The translations under genes and the position numbers were made by a program. The notes beneath the pieces were generated by a model. It ran no database searches and was not told the origin of the DNA. It saw only the letters and a program-made list of their open reading frames with translations. Below, piece after piece: positions 29,184 through 36,012 of a stretch of 64,000 nt of DNA (its first letter is position 1; every line of letters begins with the position of its first letter). Where the stretch lies: positions 3,534,001 through 3,598,000 of the forward strand of contig NZ_CP089214.1 in NCBI RefSeq assembly GCF_021183625.1. Reading direction: 5' to 3'. The stretch is from Nocardia asteroides. GTDB lineage: Bacteria; Actinomycetota; Actinomycetes; Mycobacteriales; Mycobacteriaceae.

Positions 29184-31031
29184 TTACCGTACCGGCGGAT
29201 TGCCCGGCAGTTGCGGGGTGTCCGCCGGTGCCAGCGCGACGGCGTGCCTGCGCAGTTCGGCGACGACCCGCAGCTGCCGCTCCAGCTCCGCGCAGCGCTC
29301 GGCGCGGCGGGAGGATTCCACGCTGGCGGCGTCCTGGGTGGCGCGCAGCGAGTCCTCCAGCGAGCGCAGCGCGCGCTCGGCGACGCCCGTGTAGTGGTCG
29401 CGCAGCGCGCGGTGGATGCGGTGCAGCCGGTCCTTCGATTCCTTGCCCGCCTGGAACGCGACGTCGTCGACGAAGCGGCGCACCGCCGTCTTGGCCTCGC
29501 CGCGGCGGCGCGCCAGCCTGGCCTGCTTGTCGTCCCGGAAGGCCTTGCCGCCGACCAGGACCCCGGCGCCGAGCGAGATCGGGTTCAGCATGGCGAGCCC
29601 GGCGAAGGTGCTCGCCAGCCCGACCATCAGCATGCCGCCGTACGACCCGCGCATGCCGACCAGCAGTTTGCTGCCGAAGCCGATGTCTTTCTCCAGGTCG
29701 GCGAGGGTGCCGGAACCCGCACGGCTGTCGCCGGATTCGAGCGCGCCGCGCACGTCGGGCAGCTCGACCGCGCCCAGCTCGGCGAAGTGCTCGGCGACCC
29801 GCTCGGCCAGCCGGGCCGCGCGCTCGTGGGTGAAGAGCAGGTTGTCGCCGAGCGCGCTGTCCACGCTCAGCCCGAGCCACTCCGCGATCCGCTCCCAGTG
29901 CCTGCCCGGGTCGTGGTCGTCGATCCACTCCTCGCCGTCGCGGGCGATGGCGCGCAGACGTTCGCGCAGGTCGTGGTCGGTGTCGCCGGCCAGGTCGGTG
30001 ATGCCGTCGCCGAGCGTCTGCTGCCAGGACGCGGTGCGGCGGTGCAGCTCCTCGGCGGCTGCCTTGGCGGTGCGCAGCTCCTGCAGGGCCGCCGCGCCCC
30101 GGTCCGGGTCGCGCAGCGCGACGAGCTCGCTGCCGAGCGCGAGCGCGAGATGTTCGGCGGCGGCGGCGATGTCGCGGGCCACCCCGGCGCGCACGGCGGC
30201 CTGGTCGCGGGCGACGACCTCGTCGCGCAGGTACTGATAGAGCTCCCCGAAGCCCGATTCCCGGCCCAGCTGCTGGTCCCTGGTACGCATGGCGTGCTCG
30301 CGGAGCAGCGCGGAGACCGGGATGATCGGCAGCGGGAGCGCGGCGCGTTCGAGGTGGGCGACGTCGGCCTCGTGCACCCGGCGCCAGTGCGGGTACAGGT
30401 CGACCTTGGTGAGCAGCAGCGCGACCGTCGGGCACAGCTCGCGCACCTGGCGCAGGAAGGTGAGCTCGGGCTCGGTGAGTTCGGTGGAGGCGTCGGAGAC
30501 GACCAGCACCGCGTCGGCCGTCGGCACCATGCCGAGCACCGTCGCCGCGCCCGGCCCCGAGCCGCCGACGCCGGGGGTGTCGACCAGCACGATGCCATCC
30601 GCGAGCAGCGGGTTCGGGGCGTGCAGCTCCAGCCGCAGCACCCGGCGGCCCTCGGCGAGCGGGGTGCGCGCGTCGATGCCAGCGACGGCGTCCGGCGGGA
30701 TCGGAACCCGCACCTCCGGCGCGCCCGCCTCGGTGCCGGCGAGCACCAGCTCGGCGCGCGGCTCGTCGCCGTGCGCGAGCAGCATCGGGAGCGCCGTGCC
30801 GCCCCCATCGCCGACCGGGCACAACTCCGCGTTCAGCAGGGCGTTCACGAACCGGCTCTTGCCCTGGCCGAGTTGACCGGCGATCACGATCCGGCGGCGC
30901 GGGTCGCGCACCCGCTCGGCCGCGGCGTGCAGGCGGTCCACCAGGTCGGAGCGGTGCGCGGCGCGCGCCACCGCGATGGTCTCGGTGAGCACCGGGAGCA
31001 GCGGGAGGGCGGGGGCCGTCGGTGCGGTCAT
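29184..31031 (-). CDS. iniA: IniA-like dynamin-family GTPase
   Basis: 615 residues from ATG 31031 (a TTG one codon earlier is an alternative), with AAAGG upstream. G1 GQLGQGKSR (52-60), G3 VLVDTPGVGGSG, G4 LTKVDLY, then a long helical stalk. Its middle carries a hydrophobic paddle-like segment (about 470-515, SYGGMLMVGLASTFAGLAML and PISLGAGVLVGG), as expected for membrane insertion. M. tuberculosis IniA is a membrane-fusing dynamin-like protein linked to tolerance of cell-wall drugs. The gene is separated from iniB by a 73-base gap with a perfect 36-base palindrome. Confidence 0.92.
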   Translation of the reverse strand: MTAPTAPALPLLPVLTETIAVARAAHRSDLVDRLHAAAERVRDPRRRIVIAGQLGQGKSRFVNALLNAELCPVGDGGGTALPMLLAHGDEPRAELVLAGTEAGAPEVRVPIPPDAVAGIDARTPLAEGRRVLRLELHAPNPLLADGIVLVDTPGVGGSGPGAATVLGMVPTADAVLVVSDASTELTEPELTFLRQVRELCPTVALLLTKVDLYPHWRRVHEADVAHLERAALPLPIIPVSALLREHAMRTRDQQLGRESGFGELYQYLRDEVVARDQAAVRAGVARDIAAAAEHLALALGSELVALRDPDRGAAALQELRTAKAAAEELHRRTASWQQTLGDGITDLAGDTDHDLRERLRAIARDGEEWIDDHDPGRHWERIAEWLGLSVDSALGDNLLFTHERAARLAERVAEHFAELGAVELPDVRGALESGDSRAGSGTLADLEKDIGFGSKLLVGMRGSYGGMLMVGLASTFAGLAMLNPISLGAGVLVGGKAFRDDKQARLARRRGEAKTAVRRFVDDVAFQAGKESKDRLHRIHRALRDHYTGVAERALRSLEDSLRATQDAASVESSRRAERCAELERQLRVVAELRRHAVALAPADTPQLPGNPPVR

Positions 31032-31053
31032 CAAGTCGCCTTTCGTCGCGCGG

Positions 31054-31089
31054 ACGGGCTGTCCGTCCCGGCCGGGACGGACAGCCCGT
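31054..31089 (-). terminator. Perfect 36-base palindrome between iniB and iniA
   Basis: The left half ACGGGCTGTCCGTCCCGG is the exact reverse complement of the right half. In RNA it would fold as a stem of at least 16 bp with a minimal loop, 15 bases after the iniB stop and 22 bases before the iniA start. No U-tract follows. It may be an attenuator, a partial terminator or an mRNA-stabilising stem that sets iniB expression above iniAC. Confidence 0.8.
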
Positions 31090-31104
31090 GGATCATCGCC
31101 CGGA

Positions 31105-33960
31105 TCAGTGGAACAGGCCGTGATCGGTGTCGGTGTCGACGTGCGCGTCGCTGCCGCTCTGCGAGGTGCCGAACAGGGAGCTCTCGCCGGTCACCGAGCT
31201 CGCTCCCGTCGCGCCGCCGCTGCCACCGCCGCTGAACGAGGTGTCGCCGAAGGCGCTGGAGACGTCGACCGAGTGCCAGGCGCTGTTCGCCGACGAGGCG
31301 GCGCCGGTGAGGGAGCCGCCCAGCGCGCCGGAGGCGCTGCCCGCCGCCGATCCGCCGAGTTCGGCGCCCGCCTGCGCGGTGGAGCCGATGGCGGTTCCGG
31401 CTTCGGCGGCGCCGTTCAGGGCGCCGCCGAGCTGGCCGGTCGCGGAGCCGCCGAGATCGGTGGCGCCGGTGAGGGTGCCGCCGAGGCCGGATTCCAGACC
31501 GGTGGTGACTTGGCCGCCGAGGCCGGTGCTGCCGTTCAGGGCGCCGCCGAGGTTGGTTTCCAGGCCGGAGGTGAGTTGGCCGCCCGCGCCCGCCGCGCCG
31601 TCGATCGCGCCGCCGAGGCCGGACTCCAAGCCGCTGCCGAGCTGGCCGCCCACACCCGCTGCGCCGCCCAAGCCGGACTCCAGGCCGCCCGCGAGCTGGC
31701 CGCCGAGACCCGCGGTCCCGTCCACCGCACCACCCAGGCCCGACTCCAGGCCGCCCGCGAGCTGGCCGCCCAGTCCTGCGGTCCCGTCCACCGCACCACC
31801 CAGGCCCGACTCCAAGCCGCCCGCGAGCTGGCCGCCGAGACCCGCGGTCCCGTCCACCGCTCCGCCGAGGCCCGACTCCAGGCCCGCGGCGAGCTGGCCG
31901 CCGAGACCCGCCGTTCCGTCCACCGCTCCGCCGAGGCCCGCGCCCACCTGGCCGCCGAGACCGGCCGCGCCGTCCACGGCTCCGCCCAGTCCGGACTCCA
32001 GGCCCGCGGTCAGCTGGCCGCCGAGACCGGCAGCTCCGCCGAGGCCGGTTTCGAGACCGCCCGCCAGCTGCCCGCCGGCGCCCGCGGCGCCGTCCACCGC
32101 GCCACCGAGCCCGGTTTCCAGGCCGCCGGCCAGCTGCCCGCCGAGGCCCGCGGTTCCGTCGAGTGCGCCGTCGAGGCCGGTGACCACGCCGCCGGTGACG
32201 CCGGAGAGCCCGGTCTCGAGTCCGGCCGCGGTCTCGCCGCCCGCCGCGAGCACGCCGCCGACGGTGCCGGCGAGGCCGGTCTCCAGGCCCGCTCCAGCCT
32301 GTGCGCCCGCGTTCAGGGCGCCGTCCAGCGCCCCGCCGAGCTCCGTGGTCGCGTCGACCGCGCCGCCCAGACCGGCACCCAGACCAGCGGCCGCATCCAC
32401 CGCGCCACCAACACCCGCACCGAGACCGGCGGCCGCGCCGACCGCGCCACCGAGGCCCGCTCCGAGGCCAGCGGCGGAATCCACCGCGCCCTCGACTGCA
32501 CCGCCGAGACCTGCACCCAGGCCGGCGGTCGCGTCCACCGCGCCACCAACACCCGCACCGACACCGACCGCACCGTCCACCACACCGCCGAGCGCGCCGC
32601 CGACGCCAGCGGTCGCGTCCAACGCGCCACCCAGACCAGCGCCGAGGCCGGCTCCGACACCGGCGGCACCATCGAGCGCGCCACCGAGGCCCGCGCCCAC
32701 GCCCGCAGCGGCGTCGACCGCGCCACCCAAACCGGCCCCCAGACCAGCGGCCGCATCGACCGCGCCACCCACGTCCGCACCGAGGCCAGCGGCCGCGTCC
32801 ACCGCGCCACCAACGCCCGCACCGAGACCGGCAGCACCGTCCACCACTCCACCGAGCGCGCCACCCAGACCCGCGGCTGCGTCCACCGCACCGCCGACGC
32901 CCGCGCCGACACCCGCCGCACCGTCAACCACGCCACCGAGCGCGCCACCCAGACCCGCACCGAGCCCGGCGGCCGCGTCGACCGCGCCACCCAGACCAGC
33001 GCCCACGCCGGCAGCGGCGTCGACTGCGCCGCCGACGGCACCACCCAGGCCAGCGGCCGCGTCGACGGCACCGCCGAGACCGGCACCCAGCCCCGCGCCG
33101 ATACCCGCGACTCCGTCGAGCGCGCCACCGAGACCCGCGCCCACACCGGCCGCGGCGTCGACCGCACCGTTTACGGCTCCGCCGAGACCCGCGCCGAGAC
33201 CCGCGGCGGCATCGACCGCACCGCCGAGACCGGCACCCAGACCGGCGGCGGCGTCCACCGCACCACCGAGGGCACCGCCGAGACCGGCACCGAGCCCCGC
33301 CGCCGCATCGATGGCACCGCCGAGACCGGCTCCCAGCCCCGCCGCCGCGTCCACCGCACCACCGACGGCACCGCCCAAACCGGCTCCCAGCCCCGCCGCG
33401 GCGTCGACGACTCCGCCGACGGCACCGCCGAGGCCGGCCCCGAGCCCGGCGGCCGCGTCAACAGCTCCACCCAGCCCCGCGCCGAGGCCGGCCCCGAGCC
33501 CGGCACCCAACCCGGCGGCGACGTCCACAGCCCCACCCAGCCCGGCACCCAACCCCGCCGCCACATCCACGGCCCCGTTCAGCGCACCGCCGAGCCCGGC
33601 GGTCAGATCGACCCCGGCATCCACAGCTCCACCGAGCCCGAGATCGATATCCGTGTCCACCGACCCCCCGAGCCCGAGATCGAGATCAGCGGCGGCCCCG
33701 ATGGCAGCCGATCCGGCCGCGCCGATGACAGCGGCCGCGGCCGCCTGAGCCCCCGCCGCCACGATGGCCGACAACTGCGACCCGCCCGCGACGAACGCCG
33801 ACTCCGCGACCATGGGCGCGACGGCGGCAATGTCCTCGGGGCTCACGTCACCGAGCCCGGCGGCGGCGAGCGCGCCGGTCGGGTTGTTGCAGTACCCCAC
33901 CGCGGCTTCACGATCACGCAGCAGGTCGAGGATGAACTCGAGGATGGCGTTCGGGGTCAT
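31105..33960 (-). CDS. iniB: IniB-like glycine/alanine repeat protein
   Basis: 951 residues, ATG with AGGAG 10 bases upstream. A conserved N-terminal domain (about 1-85) reads MTPNAILEFILDLLRDREAA and GYCNNPTGALAAAGL, as in IniB family proteins. The remaining about 800 residues are Gly/Ala/Leu/Val/Asp repeats of two kinds: a roughly 14-residue AVDAAAGLGAGLGG type (about 100-540) and a 22-residue GGQLAGGLESGLGGAVDGTA type (about 600-800). The C-terminal 75 residues are non-repetitive and end DHGLFH. M. tuberculosis IniB is about 480 residues, so this is roughly twice as long. No signal peptide is seen. Function unknown; induced with iniAC on cell-wall stress in mycobacteria. Confidence 0.9.
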   Translation of the reverse strand: MTPNAILEFILDLLRDREAAVGYCNNPTGALAAAGLGDVSPEDIAAVAPMVAESAFVAGGSQLSAIVAAGAQAAAAAVIGAAGSAAIGAAADLDLGLGGSVDTDIDLGLGGAVDAGVDLTAGLGGALNGAVDVAAGLGAGLGGAVDVAAGLGAGLGAGLGAGLGGAVDAAAGLGAGLGGAVGGVVDAAAGLGAGLGGAVGGAVDAAAGLGAGLGGAIDAAAGLGAGLGGALGGAVDAAAGLGAGLGGAVDAAAGLGAGLGGAVNGAVDAAAGVGAGLGGALDGVAGIGAGLGAGLGGAVDAAAGLGGAVGGAVDAAAGVGAGLGGAVDAAAGLGAGLGGALGGVVDGAAGVGAGVGGAVDAAAGLGGALGGVVDGAAGLGAGVGGAVDAAAGLGADVGGAVDAAAGLGAGLGGAVDAAAGVGAGLGGALDGAAGVGAGLGAGLGGALDATAGVGGALGGVVDGAVGVGAGVGGAVDATAGLGAGLGGAVEGAVDSAAGLGAGLGGAVGAAAGLGAGVGGAVDAAAGLGAGLGGAVDATTELGGALDGALNAGAQAGAGLETGLAGTVGGVLAAGGETAAGLETGLSGVTGGVVTGLDGALDGTAGLGGQLAGGLETGLGGAVDGAAGAGGQLAGGLETGLGGAAGLGGQLTAGLESGLGGAVDGAAGLGGQVGAGLGGAVDGTAGLGGQLAAGLESGLGGAVDGTAGLGGQLAGGLESGLGGAVDGTAGLGGQLAGGLESGLGGAVDGTAGLGGQLAGGLESGLGGAAGVGGQLGSGLESGLGGAIDGAAGAGGQLTSGLETNLGGALNGSTGLGGQVTTGLESGLGGTLTGATDLGGSATGQLGGALNGAAEAGTAIGSTAQAGAELGGSAAGSASGALGGSLTGAASSANSAWHSVDVSSAFGDTSFSGGGSGGATGASSVTGESSLFGTSQSGSDAHVDTDTDHGLFH
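31480..33640. repeat. Coding tandem repeats of iniB
   Basis: In the 31.5-32.2 kb part the period is 66 bases; for example GCCCGCGAGCTGGCCGCC recurs at 31686, 31752 and 31818. In the 32.3-33.6 kb part shorter, more diverged units of about 33-45 bases alternate. The units are kept in frame and encode the Gly/Ala repeats; the DNA identity suggests unequal crossing-over or slippage. Confidence 0.85.
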
Positions 33961-34236
33961 GGGGATCGTCTCCTGGTTTCGGCGGGGCCGATCGGCCCAC
34001 TGCAGTCGGAATGCCTTTCACGCTAGGAGCGCGTGGTGTTACGCCGAAACGGGGCGCACCCCCAATGCTCGCGGGAACATTTCGTTAGGGGTTCGGAGCG
34101 CATTAGGGGAATTTCCCCGAACCTGCCCGGAATCGGTAACGGCGCTCCCCCAGCAACCGACAGAGCTGGTGCGCCGGGTGCGCACGCAGTAGGACAGCGA
34201 CACATCGGACCAACAGTTCTCGAACGGGGTTCTCGC
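33961..34236. promoter_or_regulatory. Divergent promoter region of iniBAC and the Hsp70-like/iniR unit
   Basis: 276 bases without a gene. It holds two direct copies of TTAGGGG (34085-34091 and 34103-34109, 18-base period); the second runs into the palindrome GGGGAATTTCCCC (34106-34118). Their central position makes them candidates for binding sites of the linked IniR-like activator. No clear -35/-10 pair is assigned. Confidence 0.5.
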
Positions 34237-36012
34237 ATGACACAGCGTCTGGCGCTCGGCATCACCGTCGGTGCGTACCGAGCGGCCGTCGCGGCCGCCG
34301 CGGCCGACGATCGCGACGGTGAAACCGCCCGGGTCACGGCGCATCCCAGCGTGCTACGGCTGACGGCGGATGCCGCGCCCGCGTTCGGCACGGCAGCCGC
34401 GCCGCGCGGCAGGCACTCCGGCGACACCGTGCTCGAGGGCTTCCTCGCCCGGGTCGGCGACCCGGTCGCGATCCTCGCCGAGGACGGATCCGAGCACGTC
34501 GCGGAGGATCTCGTCGCTACCTCGATCGCCTGCCTGATCGAGGAGGCGGCCGGGTACGCCGACCCGGTGACGGTCGCCTGCCACCCCGCCTGGTGGTCGA
34601 ACCACACCGTGGAGGCGCAGCGTGCGGCGCTGGCGCGGGCCGGGCTGGACGACGTCACCCTCGTCCCCGAGCCCGCCGCCGTGCTGCGGCTGCTCGACAC
34701 CGCGGACGCCACGCGCGCGGACGGCGCGGTGGTGGTCTACGACCTCGGCGCCACCGGCCTCACCGTCTCGGTGCTGCGCACCGGCGCGCAGTCCGGCATG
34801 CTCGCCGCCCCGGTCCGCAGCACCGAGGTGGCCGGTGCCGAATTCGATCTGCTCACCATGCGTTACGTGCTGGCAAATGCCATGGGTGAAAACGATTTCG
34901 ACCCCTTCGACCCGGTGGTGGAACGGGAATTGTCGGCGCTGCGGGAACGGTGCCGGAAAGCGAAGGAAACCCTTTCCCGCGACACCGCCACCGTGGTCGA
35001 GGTCCGGCTGGACCCGGCGGCGGAGCCGCAGCGGATCCGGCTGGTCCGCGGCGAGGTCGAGGATCTGCTGCGCGCCCCGCTGCTGACCTCAGCCGAACTC
35101 GTCCGCGACGCGCTGCACCGGGCCGGGGTCGATCTCGGCGATGTCCGCCGGATCGTGCTCACCGGCGGCGGCGGCGCGATTCCGCTGGTCACCGAGGTGC
35201 TCTCCTCCGAGTTCGGGCTGCCGGTCGCGGCCGCGGGCGACCCGGAGAACGCCGCCGCGCGCGGCGCCGCGCTGCTCGCCGCCGATCTCGCGAGCAGCAC
35301 GGTGCAGAACACCCCCGCGGTCGCCGCCGCCGACGACACCGCGACGACCAGGATCCCTGCGCTACTCCCCGATCTACCGGACCCGCCGCAACCGCACGGG
35401 CGGTTCACCGGCAGGCAGCGGGCCGGGATCGTCGCGGGCGCGGTGACCGCGCTCGCCCTGCTCGCCACCGGCACGCTCGCGCTCGGCACCGGAACCTTCA
35501 GCGGTGAGCCGACCCCGCCCAGCTCGGTGCAGAACGCGCCGCAGGCGCCCGACGCCGCAGGTGTCGCGGCCACCGACGCCCCGACCGCCCCCGGCGTCGG
35601 CACCGTCGACTCCACCGGCCTGCCGGTGACCGCGGCCCCCGGCACCGTCGCGAATTCCGGCGGCACTCCCGGCACCCCCAACACCCCCGCCGCCCCCGGC
35701 ACCCCCGCCGCGCCGGGCGCCGCCACCCCCGACGGCCGGCCGACCCAGCAGGCCGGAAACCCGGCCCCCGACCAGCCCGCCCCCCAGGCCCCCGCCCCGG
35801 CGAACAACGGCGGCGCGACCCCGCCCCCCGCGAACAGCGGCGGCGCACCCCCGCAGACCGTCGTGATCCAGCCCCCCACCGTGCCGAGTCTGCCGACCCG
35901 CGTGCTCACCGACACCATCGACGATGTCGGCGACGGCGTCGGCGGCGTACTCGGCGGCGTCGGTGACGCGGTCGGCGGCGTCGGCGAGGTCCTGGGAGGC
36001 TCCGGTGGCTGA
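34237..36012 (+). CDS. Membrane-anchored Hsp70-like actin-fold protein
   Basis: 591 residues from ATG 34237. The N-terminal about 350 residues form a degenerate Hsp70 nucleotide-binding domain: phosphate-1 is LALGITVGAYRAAVA (the DnaK Asp and Thr-Thr are lost), phosphate-2 VVYDLGATGLTVSVL is well kept, and the adenosine motif is IVLTGGGGAIPLVTEVL. There is no substrate-binding domain. Instead one membrane helix (about 396-418) leads to a Pro/Thr/Ala-rich outer segment that ends with a Gly/Val repeat (DGVGGVLGGVGDAVGG). Its TGA overlaps the GTG of the iniR-like gene by eight bases, so both are coupled. A role in sensing or transmitting envelope stress to that regulator is inference. Confidence 0.85.
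   Translation: MTQRLALGITVGAYRAAVAAAAADDRDGETARVTAHPSVLRLTADAAPAFGTAAAPRGRHSGDTVLEGFLARVGDPVAILAEDGSEHVAEDLVATSIACLIEEAAGYADPVTVACHPAWWSNHTVEAQRAALARAGLDDVTLVPEPAAVLRLLDTADATRADGAVVVYDLGATGLTVSVLRTGAQSGMLAAPVRSTEVAGAEFDLLTMRYVLANAMGENDFDPFDPVVERELSALRERCRKAKETLSRDTATVVEVRLDPAAEPQRIRLVRGEVEDLLRAPLLTSAELVRDALHRAGVDLGDVRRIVLTGGGGAIPLVTEVLSSEFGLPVAAAGDPENAAARGAALLAADLASSTVQNTPAVAAADDTATTRIPALLPDLPDPPQPHGRFTGRQRAGIVAGAVTALALLATGTLALGTGTFSGEPTPPSSVQNAPQAPDAAGVAATDAPTAPGVGTVDSTGLPVTAAPGTVANSGGTPGTPNTPAAPGTPAAPGAATPDGRPTQQAGNPAPDQPAPQAPAPANNGGATPPPANSGGAPPQTVVIQPPTVPSLPTRVLTDTIDDVGDGVGGVLGGVGDAVGGVGEVLGGSGG

Noticed and set aside
31480..33640. Regular repeats resembling a CRISPR array
   Set aside because: There are no unique spacers, the units stay in frame and encode Gly/Ala repeats, and no cas genes are present.
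30976..34026. Very long plus-strand open frames opposite iniB
   Set aside because: They mirror the Gly/Ala repeats of iniB on the other strand, giving Pro/Arg/Ala-rich low-complexity proteins; no ribosome site or domain. Artefact of high GC and repeats.
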